This document shows, piece by piece, positions 9,909 to 22,037 of a stretch of 31,654 bases of DNA. The stretch is from Sperchopsis tessellata (Eukaryota; Arthropoda; Insecta; Coleoptera; Hydrophilidae): contig JAWQRN010000308.1 of the NCBI GenBank assembly GCA_033557685.1, forward strand, positions 1 to 31,654, written 5' to 3'. The translations under genes were made by a program, and so were the position numbers. The notes beneath the pieces were generated by a model that did not search any database, was not told the origin of the DNA, and saw only the letters and a program-made list of their open reading frames with translations. The stretch's first letter is position 1. Every line of letters begins with the position of its first letter.

Positions 9909-10742
9909 GTATAATCTTTAAGTTACAATCAATAGGATTGATAACATAGCCTCTTTGTCTAAAATTAAACTCGTCATGTGGGGTCCCTTGACGTGAAACT
10001 TTGTGTCCATATCTTCACCAATATTAGAGGTAACTGGGCTTGTTTTCGAAACCACGGAAGAAAAAAAAATAATAAAAGCATGTCCAGTTTACTAAGTATG
10101 GCCTTAAACTTGAAAGTTTATAACTTGTGCCATGATAAATTGACAAGACATGCTCTCAGACAGTCATAAAAAAAAACTGCTGCTATACAGACACAATAAA
10201 TAATAATGGATATTCCAACTATCAAAGAACCAATCTATAACTCAATTGTTATAATACATTTGGCTACTGTTATACATATTTATGTTTTGTTTACTTGACT
10301 GAATTGACAAGAGCATATTTGGGATCAATAATTTTATATCTGACCTATTTCAATCAATAATAATACTATTTTGCCCATTAATTTACAAACAAGCCTAGAT
10401 TATAGATAGAACACGCATGACTAAGTGATAAATAATAATAATCTAGACTTATGAGCAGCTTATATGAAGTGTACTGCAAATATGAATATTGAATAAATAA
10501 ATTAAAACAGATATACATATAGCCAAATATTGCTCGATATATGTTAAGAGATACTAATCATATTTTGAAAAGACATTTATGGAAAATGAAATATGGAGAT
10601 AATGAGTTTCAAAATGTTGTTAAGTATTTAAATGGGAGTACCCAACTATAAAGTCTAGTTTCTGTACATGCTCTTTATTTTTTTAACTTCTGGTGCCTTC
10701 TCCTTTTAGCCCATATTGTAGGCGCAGATCACGAATGAAGAA
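9909..10742. other. AT-rich DNA, nothing recognised
   Basis: The only longer frame (9978-10169, + strand) shows no domain or family likeness. Confidence 0.45.
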
Positions 10743-10747
10743 AATAG

Positions 10748-10796
10748 AGCTAGGTCACCCACCCAAATACTGACCAAGTTAGGAGTTACTTTACCG
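10748..10796 (-). repeat. 5S rRNA-like fragment (5S pseudogene or 5S-derived SINE scrap)
   Basis: The minus strand reads TTGGTCAGTATTTGGGTGGG then TGACC, close to the 5S rRNA segment GGTTAGTACTTGGATGGGTGACC (loop E to helix IV, next to the internal promoter). The preceding TAAAGTAACTCC faintly resembles AATTAAGCAACGTC. Only about 45 bp are recognisable. Confidence 0.5.
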
Positions 10797-12714
10797 CTAT
10801 AAACGAACTACAATAATGTAAACACCTAGACCATCCTTGGTTTTACTAGAACATATAATAAATATATGTTTCCATTATGTCATTTTATAATGAAACACGA
10901 TAAATATTTATAAATTAAAATGTTAAAAATTTATGACAATTGTTTTTTTATGTGAATATCATGATAACATTACATTAAATTATAATATTTATCAACTACT
11001 TTAAATCGTCATTTTACTGACAATTGTTTAATTTTATGCAAAATTTAAAAACGCACTGATAATGCAAAGGAAATTTAAACAAGTTAACTAGAGAAAATTT
11101 GTATCTTTGAAAAAAAAATAATAAAATGTATGTACACATCAGCATTGATTGAAATATGAAATATTAAATAACTAGCTTTTAAAATATTAGCAAAAATGTC
11201 AAATTAAAAAACCTAATGTACGTTCCATTCTACATTCATATACAGTGGTGTTACTTGGAAAAAGTGAGGCCCTGCCAAAAACAGTCCTGTGGTCCCCCTG
11301 TATATAAATGTATATGGCTGCATGAACCCTAAGCTGGCCATGGGCTTCTAGCAAATAGCCTGTCATGCCACTACCGCCACCATGTAGTTACTCCACTATT
11401 CCCATAAATTTTGCAAATACGTATTCGAAAATTTTTCAAAAATGCTAATATTTCCAAAACTATAATGTTTAGAAAAAAAAGAAAAGTTGCAAAAAATGAC
11501 AAGATAATTTTCAGAAATGTATCAATTTCAAAAGAAAACTGGGACAATTTTCCAAAGAAACTTTTGTATTTGTGATAACAAGATTTACCAGTGACGCACA
11601 CACAGACGTCATTCCAAAAATAGTTAAAACGTGATAAGGGGACCTCAAAACATATAAATCCACTACAATTTGGAGGTCAATATTATACTGGCACTAACAG
11701 CGTTCACATGTGAAAATGTAAGATAGGTCCAAACCAAACATCTTGGTAGGATAGGGATGGAGGTTAACTTACAGTTATATACATAAGAATTTAACTTTAA
11801 AACCTTTAATGTCGTATTTTTTCACTATAATATTATATTTAGAACAGCATGGTGCCATATTACAAACTCCCAGTTGTTTTTTGCAATAAAAAAGATCCAA
11901 ACTTGAATGAAGGAAAGTCATTCTTAATCATTCTGTTTATTACTAAGTCTTATGAATCACTATGAGACAAGGTTGTCTAAAATCTATGAGTCTAAAATTA
12001 AAATGTTGGGCTATTAGGATCAGCTTCTTACAAATATTAGTAAGGAATTAAAATATTCTTTTTTCAAATTCAAAAATCTTTCACACTTATCTACCCTAGA
12101 TCTTCTACACAAAAATATTTACTGCATTTAAATTCATATATAATGTATTTAAACATAATAAAAAAACATCTTAGAACATAATATTAACCTCTTTATTAAT
12201 AGAATTTGAATGACAAGAATTGAATATAACAGACTATTGATTTCATAGGTAATTGGAGAACATCGCAATGTAATAAACTTCCTAAAACTGGACTATAGGC
12301 CAAAATGCATTTATAAAAGGGCGATTGTAAACTAGTGGTGGGCAAAAAGAATGGAACAGATTTTTAAAAAGAACTGTTTTAAAATTAAACTGTGTCAAAA
12401 AACTATCTATTGCAAAAGAAAAGAAAACATCTAAAACTAAATTTTTACCTAATTTTGACCAAAAATTTAAAATTAATTTATACATTAAGTGGTTAATGTC
12501 TGTGCCCTTTCGGTCTTTTTTTGGTATAAAATACCGGTTGTTATATGTTACATACATAACATGAACACTTGCTTGTCTTCTTCAGTTTGCATTGATTCTC
12601 CCAATAAATACCTTAAATATAAATTGAATATTGAAAATGGCATCTCTATTAAAAATAGATGGTACCTAAAATGTATAAGTTACACTTATAGTTTTGGAAG
12701 TTGGGGGACACTCG

Positions 12715-12716
<2 letters not shown>
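10797..12716. other. Long AT-rich stretch, no supported gene
   Basis: Two weak signals only: a less AT-rich patch at about 11243-11390 starting CAGTGGTGTTACTTGG, which looks like a DNA-transposon end, and TAGTGGTGGGCAAAA near 12333, which resembles a hAT terminus. Neither has a matching partner end. The minus-strand frames at 11371-11601 and 12282-12557 show no family likeness. Confidence 0.4.
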
Positions 12717-12754
<38 letters not shown>

Positions 12755-12770
12755 TATTTATATACATATA
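12717..12770. repeat. (TA)n microsatellite
   Basis: An uninterrupted TA run is followed by CATATATA variants. It creates a spurious Ile-Tyr repeat protein in the + strand frame 12489-12827. Confidence 0.92.
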
Positions 12771-15008
12771 AACATTAAAAAGCAACAGTATCCAGTTATT
12801 AGTAAACTTACTGTTTGCGATAGTTGATTTTCAAGTGCCTAAGACATGTCATATACAAGGGTATTGAAATAGGGCAAAGTCCTTTTCAAGCAGGAATAAA
12901 CAGATAATTAATTGGAAAAGAAACATGGCAGTTTAACAAATAATATTTACAAAGGTTTGCCTTATTGTCTTTTCAAAATTAGCATAAAAATATGTTGATT
13001 TCATAAACACAACTAAATTACAAACGTATTCAATAATTTTTAGTTAGCAACAAGTTGAAAATAGCATATAAACAGTAATTATCTGATGCTCAACAAATAA
13101 AAGACTATAAATACAGCTTCACTATATCATGTAAGTAATGTATAAGGTTCTTTTTGCATGTGAAGTCTTAATATATAATAAAATATAAGGTTATAATGGT
13201 GAATAATTTTATTACCTGCATTAAATAAAAAGAAGTGGCCTTTAATAGTCACTAAACGTTTGTTTACACGTAACTTTTCCATATTAACCATTTTATTTGA
13301 ACAATTAACCGGTAATTAAGTGAAAAGGTATAATTTTAAACTTTAAACATTTTGATTAAAGGTTACATGTCAATTTGGAACGTCGCGCATGTGACGTTCA
13401 GACTGCTAGCGTGGTTCTGCTGGTCACAGTCAGATTCCTGCAAATACTGCTTACTAAAGAAAATACTGCTGCCGTTGTACTATTCGTACAGTCAAACGCG
13501 CGCATTGGATTAAATGTTCAAACTCTATGTCAATTGATAAATTAGTGGACTAGTTTTTTTTTAATGTAATCAGAAATACAACTGATGCCAGATTGTGCTT
13601 ATAATCTTCTAATTTAAGAGTCTAATAAGATCCGTCCGTAGGATTTTATTTAAATTTCCGTAGTTGTAAACATTCGAAAGAATGTCATAAAAATTTTGAT
13701 TGTTTAATTTATTTAACAATCTAGTTTAATAACTAGTTTATAGTCTCTAAAATACATAGCCAAAATTATATTTCTTCTTAAAAACCTGCTTAGTATTTAA
13801 TATCAGGCGAAAATTCATTCAATTAAAATTCAGAAAAAAAAATAGTAAAAAACAAACCAACCGTATTTTTAAAACTTACGTGTAATTTATTGTTCAAGGG
13901 TCCTATTTAGGCGTTTTCATTTTTAAATTAATGTGAAACGAAATTATATATAACAATATGTAATCTATTGTTGTGATAAATGCTGTAATTTATTGTTGTG
14001 TCGTATTTAACTTCTCACTTTATAAATGAATACACTTTAAAATAGTGGAATTGTTATTTGTTTACGCGAAAAAACGTAACAATATACTTTTTCATTGGCA
14101 AATGTTATACATGAATTTGACAACGATGGCTATACAGTGCATACCTGTGACGGCCGCATCAGAAAAGTAACATTTTGAATATAAAATATGATACCGCTGT
14201 TTTTAACGACAATCGTTACTGTTAGCTTTGTTGGTGGTTAGTGGCCAGATCTAACGAGCTTAAAAAGAGTGTACGAAAGCAAAATTAATTTAGGTGAGGT
14301 AATTTTTCATGAAATAAAACAACAAAAAATTGTGTTAGAAATAAAAACAAATATTCGAATAAATAATAATTACAATATCAAACAACAATAAGGAATAAGA
14401 ATATAAATAACATATAAATATTAAGTAACTGAATATTTACCATTGCCAGTACCTACATTACACAAAATATGCCTGCTTAAATTCCCACACAAAATGCTTT
14501 CAATACACATCAAGGACTCACTGAGATGTACTGGTGTGGCCTTCATTGCAGGAACGTCTCATTTTGCTATTGCGCTCAGTGGCGTAAAGATTCAGTAGTA
14601 GTCAGCGACACACACATACATACATCTTACATCAATAAAAAAATGGTTAAATCGTGTTATCTGTGCATTAAGTAAGAAGAAGCAACTTCTAAAAAGCGGA
14701 ACAATGGAGCAATTTTTCTTTGTGTGCTATAAAGTGCAAATAATAACGTTTAAATAAACAGTGCAATTTATTCTAGCAAAAGTCTGTTAAGCATCGGTGA
14801 TACACGGAGTTATTTCTCTTTCTCTTTACTAGAAGGATTTATCTTCTAACACGTTTGTTTACACTGCATATGAACAGTCTAGCTTTGTAATACATTTCTA
14901 ATGATGGTAGAAAGCAAAATTTAGCTTCTGAAATGTGAATGCTTACATTTTCCGCTCTATATTTCTAGACGAAAACAATTTCTCAATGGACAAATGTAAA
15001 ACCAGTCT
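12771..15008. other. AT-rich DNA, nothing recognised
   Basis: Over 2.2 kb without a supported coding frame. A CpG-containing patch (about 13380-13510, with CGTCGCGCATGTGACG and CGCGCGCATTGG) stands out in base composition but has no motif I can assign. Confidence 0.45.
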
Positions 15009-15016
15009 TTCTATAC

Positions 15017-16941
15017 TAGGGGTGGTCAAAGTACAGCCCGTGGGCCACATGCGGCCTGCTATGTCTCTATATGCGGTCCTCGGAATCCGTAGAGAACAAA
15101 ATAATTAAATATGGGATGATACTGGCACATATTTAAAAAATTATTTAAATTGACAAATGTGACCATCAAATTCTTGGTTTGAGGTATAGTTTGTCGACTC
15201 CACTGCTTCTCTAGACATATTCCGCGCATCTGTTGTATCAATAGCTTCTACATCTTCCAGGCATGCTACATGGGGTGGGGAGAGACCCTGAATCAACGCT
15301 ATTGAGAATCCGGCTAGTGATGTTCACCTTCACAACTATTAAATATTGCATGAAACTACTTATACATATACAAAATACATAACTATAAAAGGAAATTATT
15401 GTCATTTTACACACATATTCTCATAGGATTAGGGAAAGGGGAAGATTAATAGGAATTGGGTGATATTTCAGTTTCCTACGTCTTTTGAGGCGATTGTGAA
15501 ATTTAAGGGTATTAGATTGTCTCGATGAACTATAACAGGAAGAATTGAGTATATCAGTGATAATATAAACCAGCAATTATGATCTACTTTAGGTTCAGTG
15601 GAATGGTATTCTATTGCCCTTAATGACTGTATAGATCAAATGGAAACTGCACAGTTATTAATTTCTATATGTACATGTTATGAAAATTTTGAAATGCTAT
15701 CAATGCAACATCAAGCAACTGGAGTTCATATATTTGAAGAAGTTGAAAATTGTTTACGGTCTTATAATTTACTATGGAACAAATTAATAAGTGTAACTAC
15801 TGATGGAGGAAGGGTTTAACAGGTACAAACACAGGAATAGTTTAGAGAATCTAAGATAAAATTTATAAAACCGATTCTAACCATAACATAATTACAATAC
15901 ATTGTATTATACACCAACAAGTATTCTGCAAAAATATACTACATATCGTTCAAGAGGACTTTCTTGAGGATCTTGATTCAGAATATACAGTTGTTCTTTA
16001 TCACAACCAACTTCGGTAGCTTACCTTAGGCAAAGTCCTTCAGCAATTTGAGTTATTAAAGATGATGTTATCATCATTGAAAATGAAATGAAAAACAACA
16101 AGGATTTACCACAACTGACTAATCACAATTGGCTTCGTGATTTTCTTTCACATTAGATATTATGCCACTTCTCAATGTATTTAATACTGTGTTACGCGGA
16201 AAAAAATCACATACTCACATACAACACTAACCTATAATGCATTAGAAATGAAATTGAATTTATTTTTTCAACATTTATTTAATAAAAAACCGGACGACCA
16301 TGCAATCGCTAAAAATGTGATGTAAAATTGAAAGAATATGTCTATATGATTTATTATTTAAATGATGAATATTCTTGTAGATTTGGTGTTATTCGTAAGT
16401 TGCTTGCCAATAGTGCGTGATCCATTTTCCAAGGACATAAGTAATGCACCGAGTGATCTACAAGTTGAGTTAATTGATCTGCGTAGTAATCCTATTTTCA
16501 AGCAAAGAAAATATTTGTAAGTTTTATAATACTTTAAATTCGATGAAATTTAACAACCTTTGAAAATTTGCTCATAATTTTAGGTTTAACAATAATGAAC
16601 CTAAACAAAAATTCATCACGGGCACGGTTAACAGATGAACATTTACAGGCAGTTTTAAGGAGTTTGCAATAAAATTTAATCCAAATATAGACAAAATGGT
16701 AAAATAAATGAAACAGTTGCACTCCTATCATTAAATTCTAAATTTTTATGTAAAAAATATTTATGTTACGTTAAGAACTAAATTTATGTGAAATGTATTT
16801 TTTTTAATAATATATTATAAAATCATTTAGAGAAATCATTTTTCATCATGAATAAATTATGTAAAAAAATATTACTTGTTTACCACACCGCCCTAACTAA
16901 ATTTATTGTGGCCCTTCAGCTAAAAAGTATGCCCATCCCCG
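15017..16941 (+). mobile_element. hAT-superfamily transposon, both ends and 8-bp target duplication
   Basis: The left end is TAGGGGTGGTCAAAGTACAG followed by CCCGTGGGCCACATGCGGCC. The right end read inward is CGGGGATGGGCATACTTTTT then AGCTGAAGGGCCAC. These are the two typical ends of ZBED/GTF2IRD2-type hAT elements. Flanks TTCTATAC (15009-15016) and TTCTAAAC (16942-16949) agree at 7 of 8 bases, the duplication size of hAT. The element is 1925 bp with a decayed transposase on the + strand. Confidence 0.87.
15535..16680 (+). pseudogene. hAT transposase (GTF2IRD2/ZBED-like), inactivated
   Basis: Fragments in order are RIEYISDNINQQL, EWYSIALNDCIDQMETAQLL, IFEEVENCLRSYNLLWNKL and SVTTDGGRV (15598-15819; the family motif is TTDGAPSM), then LGKVLQQFELLKMM (about 16030), a MKLNLFFQHLFNKKPDDHA patch, PFSKDISNAPSDLQVELIDL near 16420-16480 and SRARLTDEHLQAVLRS (about 16610), the hAT C-terminal dimerisation region ending. 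Many stops and frameshifts show that the copy is old. The N-terminal BED-type zinc finger is not recognisable. The minus-strand frame at 16534-16731 is a shadow. Confidence 0.8.
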
Positions 16942-17114
16942 TTCTAAACAATAGGAAGAGTATATATCAATGGTCAAGTGGTTGTTATTATCTTACTGAT
17001 CATTGAGTGATTGATTGAGTCATTAAATAAGTATAATTCTCATTAGGATCTCAATAGTTAAGAATATTAACTTTGATGTTCAACCACATAATTATAGTTC
17101 CTGAACTGTAGAGA

Positions 17115-17375
17115 ACTGTTCCTCTGGGTGTGTCAATGTATTTGATTGCATGGACCATAGACTTTAAACTGAATAAGCTTAGCAAATATGGTGGTCATAG
17201 TTGCACTCTCATCTTTTTGATGAGGCGTGAGCTGCGGATTGTTCTACATGCTTATATTTGCCCTGTTTACTAAGTGTATCAGCTACTTGTGTGTGCCACA
17301 GGGTGACATTTGTGGCCCGCTGCTATATTGTGTTTATAAATAACGTACATAAAAGTACACAACTTTATTCGAAAG
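17115..17375 (+). pseudogene. LINE reverse transcriptase fragment
   Basis: FDCMDHRL (catalytic Asp region, as in AFDCVDHxxL), after a frame change LNKLSKYGG, and farther on VPQGDICGPLLYCVY (as in VPQGSILGPLLFLIY) are recognisable in Jockey-like order and spacing. The fragment has stops and frameshifts. Downstream, 17375-17760 is unassigned. Confidence 0.6.
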
Positions 17376-17762
17376 TCGTATTATATTTAAATGGTTTTAA
17401 TTATATAAAATGGGACAACGCTTGCAATAGAAAAACAAAACAATGTAATCTCTGTCAGTAACAATGTTAAGCTTCCTAGTGTCATGCCTTTGTCTAATTG
17501 TGATAAACTTCTGGTAGGATTACAAATTATGATAATAGTCTACTTATCTCGTTTTAAATCGATGGACGTATTTTATATCTTTACAGATAATAAAAATACT
17601 ATCTTCATCAAGATTTGAGAAGAATAATTAAGATAAATATATTTACTAGTGCAGATAGTAATTTATGCAGTCTTATATATTTGGTTCTTCAAAAGTAAAA
17701 GTCATGCTATTGAGTACTGATCTCAAATCTATGGCTCTTTTATATATAAACCTATTATTAAT

Positions 17763-18530
17763 CATATGATGAATCTGAGGAAATAGCAGAATATGTAAAC
17801 ACTTACTTTGCAGACATAGGGGAACATCTTGCCGAAGAAATAATAAAAAAAAGGAAATCCAATTTGTACTTTAAAGAGGAGTGAAGAGAAATCATTTTAT
17901 TTATATGAAACCAATACAGATGAAGAGAAAAGCAGTGTTAAAGAATGGTAAAGCACCTGGAAATGGTGAAATAACAATTAAGGAAGTATGTCATGAAATA
18001 ACATCTACACTAACCAAGCTAATAAATGAAGTATTTAAAACTGGTACCTCCAGAATCATTGAAAGAAACAACCATAGTGTCCATATATAAAAGTGGATCA
18101 ATAATCAGATATGCAACTGCAAGCCAATAGCTCTAATATATATATTTAGTAAAATAATTGAGAAAATCTTAAAGAAACATAAATGAAGTATTTTAGAAAG
18201 ATAAAATTCATAAACAGGAAGCAAAATGCATTTCAAGAACATTCTAGTACCACATCAGCAATAAACAATCTGCTACCGACATACAGGTGGCTTAGATAAA
18301 GGAGAATATGTTGTATGTCTTTATATCGACTTAAAAAAAGTATTTGATACGGTGTCTTATTGGCAAAACTTAGAAAGGCAGCAGTTAGGTGAAATCAACA
18401 CAGGATCTTTGAGAAGCATCTAAAGAACAGAACACAAAAAACAAACATAGATGGAATACAGAGCAGCAACCGCACAAAAAGATATGGGGTACCACAAGGT
18501 AGTGTCTTGGGACCAATCCTGTTTCTCTCA
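17763..18530 (+). pseudogene. Second LINE reverse transcriptase fragment (Jockey-like)
   Basis: AEYVNTYFADIGEHLAEEI (the FxxYFxxIG block before RT), PPESLKETTIVSIYKSGS in mixed frames, GEYVVCLYIDLKKVFDTVSY (the RT FLDLxKAFDTV motif), then LKNRTQKTNIDGIQSSNRTK and RYGVPQGSVLGPILFL. Frames shift several times. The homology stops abruptly at about 18525 just after GPILFL, and the next RT segment appears at about 20470 beyond the recombinase element. Confidence 0.75.
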
Positions 18531-18849
18531 AGTTTGCTAGTTATATAGTAGTTTTTATGTTTTATTTTATTACTTAACGTTGGCAATGCTGCGTCACTGC
18601 CCATCGCCAGTATATTATGATACAATTGTATAATTCAGCCTTAAAAGCATGCGCAACGACTTTTACACGTATATCATACGCTATTTTTTATTATACCTGC
18701 ATCATGACTTCAAAAATAAAGCTAAATATAAATTTTAAATTAGATGTTTCTTTTATTTTAATACATTTAATCAAGTAGGTAGTGGACATCTGATGTCTCG
18801 TATTGTTGACATTGAGATAGCAATTGTTGTTTAATTTTAATAGTTGAAA

Positions 18850-19941
18850 ATGGTTGCGAACCAAGCAGAACTTTCACCTGAAATCGAAAAGTTAGTCGCG
18901 GAGGCTGAATTAAAATTAATTCCAGCAAAATCCAGAGATACCTGTTATAACGAATATGAAAATGCTTTGGATCGAGAAGAAGCAGATTCAGATTGTGAAT
19001 GAATCAGTGATGCTAGAATATATGATGGAAATTTACAATATAAATTACATATAAATCTTCCATTAGAAATTACAATTGAAGCTGAGAATAAAAAAGGGGA
19101 CTGGATTTAGCATCCTACCAAAAATTGCATGCATACATGAAAGGAGCAAACAAATGTTATGAACCCAAAAAGTCTTTGGTTTTTACAGAAGATCTATGTA
19201 AGTTTTTCATTAATACTCCAGATAACACTTTCCTATTTTTGAAAGTTGTCGCTATTTGTGTCGTTTTTGGACTGTGCAGAAAGTACGAAATGTGCGATTT
19301 GAGCATGAGTGACATCACAAGAGAAGGATCTGCCCTGATTATTTGTATCCGAACATCGAAAAAGAGAAGGGTCAAAAATTTGCAGTTATTATATATATCC
19401 TGATATTGAATATGTTCAGATATTTTACAAGTACCTTTTGTTACGTCTGAAAAATGTCACTACAGAGAGGGTGTTTTTGAAATACACCAATGGAAAATGC
19501 TTTAAACAAGTCATTGGGATTAATACTTTTGGCAAATGCCCTTCTCTTCTATCACAATTTTTGAATCTACCAGACACAGATAAAAACACCGGCCATGCCT
19601 TCAGGCGAACTTCTGCGACATTTATGGCTAATGGAGGGATGAATGTGGATGAGCTTAAACGTCAAGTAGATTGGAAATCCTCCGCAGTTACTTCTGGTTA
19701 TATTGAGGAGTCTTCAGTGAACAAAATGAAAGTTTTGAAGCTCATTGCCGGAGTCGTTACAGGAGGAACAAGTGCTGCGTCACCATCGTCAGTTAGTATC
19801 AATGGACCGAATATGGTATTAACGTCATCGTCATTGAATGCTATAGATGTTCCTATGGCCAGTGAAAATCTAGATCACAATAATACAAGTGGCATTCAAA
19901 TATCAAACAATCCGCAATGTGCAATCATTTACTTGAAATAG
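18850..19941 (+). pseudogene. Tyrosine recombinase of a Crypton-like (or DIRS-like) element, broken
   Basis: Frame 1 (18850-19002) starts MVANQAELSPEIEKLVAEAE and LIPAKSRDTCYNEYENAL, the N-terminal SAM-like part. After stops and an unclear 100 bp, 19125-19403 gives YEPKKSLVFTEDLCKFF and FGLCRKYEMCDLSMSDI (first catalytic Arg). Frame 3 (19438-19941) gives INTFGKCPSLL, LPDTDKNTGHAFRRTSATF (HxxR box) and DWKSSAVTSGYIEES (nucleophilic Tyr). The R-H-R-Y set is therefore still present across broken frames. Insect genomes contain many such proteins, and Crypton elements are the best-known source. No terminal repeats were found. Confidence 0.8.
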
Positions 19942-20399
19942 TTGTGTTTTTAATTCTTGTTGTAATTTAACATATAACAAGAAGTTGAACGTGTTACCTA
20001 GCAACCTTTAAAATACGGCGAGTTTTAATCTTGGGTTTTCGCACGCTTTTTAATTAATTAGACAAGGATTATGATGTAAGTATAATAAAAAATTTGTATT
20101 TTTAACTACAATAAGCAAATATTTTGAGAAACAAGATTCTCTATCTAAAAAAATACAAACTTACAAGCCAAAAAACAAGCATGGCTTCACTAGAGGGTAA
20201 TAGGCATATGGAATTCATAAATACTAAACCCATGGTGACCTAAGTTAAACTTTTGAGTCTAAACTATGCAACATTAACTGAATATTTCGACATTTACGAA
20301 CAGTTACCTTGAAGTTAATGCAGAGTTTCCTTTAAAAACAGAAAAAGTAGTGATAACCGACACAGGACACATCCAATTCGGCTGATATTATTAAGGAAG

Positions 20400-20640
20400 G
20401 CAGAGCTGCATATTGCGTTCTAATTTATTCATATTGTATACGAGTCCTATATATGGATCACATGTACATAGTCTGCAAAGCTGACAATCTAGAGGAACTA
20501 GATCCAAGTATAATAGACCACTTACCTGCATTCATGGGATAATTGCCGCAAAACAACCTATAGTTGAATGTTAAAAAAACTGTTCTTAAACATGGTAGAA
20601 AAAAATGGTCTATAGGAATTAATAATGACAATAGTAAATA
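20400..20640 (+). pseudogene. LINE RT fragment, probable continuation of the 17.8-18.5 kb copy
   Basis: KADNLEELDPSIIDHLPAFM, then a stop, LPQNNL, a stop and LNVKKTVLKHGRKK match the stretch after the RT YADDT motif (ADNLEEL.., WFxxNxLxLNxxKTxxM). It lies downstream of the recombinase element and in the same orientation as the upstream RT fragment. The stretch 19942-20400 has no recognised content. Confidence 0.55.
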
Positions 20641-20697
20641 AAACCAAATTCAATTTATACATAATTTTATAAACATAACGAATATAAAACAATATAA

Positions 20698-20703
20698 TTT
20701 ATT
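20698..20703 (-). terminator. Poly(A) signal AATAAA directly after the SDAD1 stop codon
   Basis: On the minus strand the stop TAG is followed without a gap by AATAAA. The next bases are TA-rich, as around a cleavage site. If it is used, the 3' UTR would be only about 15-35 nt. No other perfect AATAAA was noted on the minus strand in the next ~60 bp. Confidence 0.5.
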
Positions 20704-22037
20704 CTACTTCATTTTCTTTAATTTTAGTAAATGATTTCTTAGTGAAATTTGCTTATCTTTGAAACTTCTCTTGACCTTGCCTTGAACTTTATGTTTTATC
20801 ATCTGATAATTTTTAGTCTTCCTTTTCTCCCTATTTGTCTTTGAACAATGGATGTTCATCCTACCATCTTTGTAACCAAACTTTTCTCTATCTTTACGTC
20901 CTTCTTCAACACTGTCTATCCTAGACTGCTTATCATGCTTCTTCTTCTTATAAATATTTTCAATATCTCCCAACTTCACTAAATCGGAAGGTGCATTAAC
21001 TTTACTTTCATCAATTTTCCGTTTAATTCCCTTCCTCGTAGATTGAACCTGTTTCGTAATATTGGCTAAATCTATCCTCTTAAAATCATCATCTGTCAAA
21101 ATTCTATCCAAAGAAACTTTTTGAGCTAACTCTTTCTTAGCTTCGGAATCTAAAGGTGTCTCACTCTTTCGTTTTGCTTTCAAAACTTTTCTATTAGATT
21201 TTTTATCTTTAGCTGTTGAATCTACTGTGGAATTGGCATCTTCATCACCAGACTCCTCTTCTTCTCCTGATACAGCGTCATCACCAGATTCCCTTTCATC
21301 CTCAGAACCTTCCCCACAGGACCTGTCTTCTACATCCGAACCTTCCTCCTCCGGACCTTCTTCACCATCATCAACTCCACCAGCTTCATCAGAAGAATGA
21401 TGTATATCAACCCATTGCTCATCATCCGAAGATGAATCAGAATTAATCTCAATTTCACTGTTATCCTTCTTTAGCAAAACTTCAGCTCCTGGAATATAAT
21501 CCTTAGCATCCAGTTCTCCATAGCCTCTACTCTTAAGTTCGGCAGTAGCTTCTGTAGGTCTACCTCTATCTCTTTTATGAAGCAACTCTGGCCTTGTGGT
21601 ACGGAACAAATGGATTAAAGATTGAGAAGCCATCATCACAGACCTATCTCGATAACTCTTATATTGTGCTAAATCTCTCAGCAAATCTTCGCTCATTGAC
21701 AAAGGACATCTAGCACAGATCTCTCTCACTGCATTTAATCCAATCGCCATGACATCTGAGGAGTTTCTTTCTGTGATGAAATTGTTGGCTATTGTTTTCA
21801 ATACAGGTTCTATGTCATCTGGTGGTACTAAGTCATGACTTGCCTGGGCCATAAATTGGAGGATTCTGGTAACTCCTCTTTGATGCGGTTGCAAGAATCT
21901 TTGAAGGTATGGATAGAAATTGGGTAAAAATAGGTTGTGTAGGCCTATCAGTCTGGAAATTACATCAAGAACCATTAATTTGACTTCAAATCTTTTTGTT
22001 GTTGTTTCCAGTTGGGAAAATAATTTTTCTGCCATAC
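20704..22037 (-). CDS. SDAD1: SDAD1 coding exon 3 (C-terminal half)
   Basis: This exon codes for residues 295-738. The acceptor is a poly-pyrimidine tract plus CAG at 22038-22040, and GT completes the split Gly codon before ATGGCAGAA. The exon carries FEVKLMVLDVISRLIG, FYPYLQRFLQPHQR and ANNFITERNSSDVM, which are strongly family-like, then DAKDYIPGAEVL, the acidic tract, and a Lys/Arg-rich tail ending at TAG. The open + strand frame opposite the acidic tract (21216-21446, His/Pro/Leu-rich) is an antisense shadow of the GAA/GAT-rich codons. Confidence 0.95.

Noticed and set aside
12333..12570. hAT-type MITE beginning TAGTGGTGGGCAAAA
   Set aside because: Only one end resembles a hAT terminus; no inverted partner end or 8-bp duplication was found.
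12489..12827. 112-codon + strand frame with an Ile-Tyr repeat
   Set aside because: The repeat is the translated (TA)n microsatellite and the rest has no family likeness.
15059..15241. 60-codon minus-strand frame
   Set aside because: It lies in the non-coding end of the hAT element, whose transposase is on the other strand.
21216..21446. Open + strand frame rich in His, Pro and Leu opposite SDAD1
   Set aside because: It is the antisense of the Asp/Glu/Ser-rich codons of the SDAD1 acidic tract and has no independent support.
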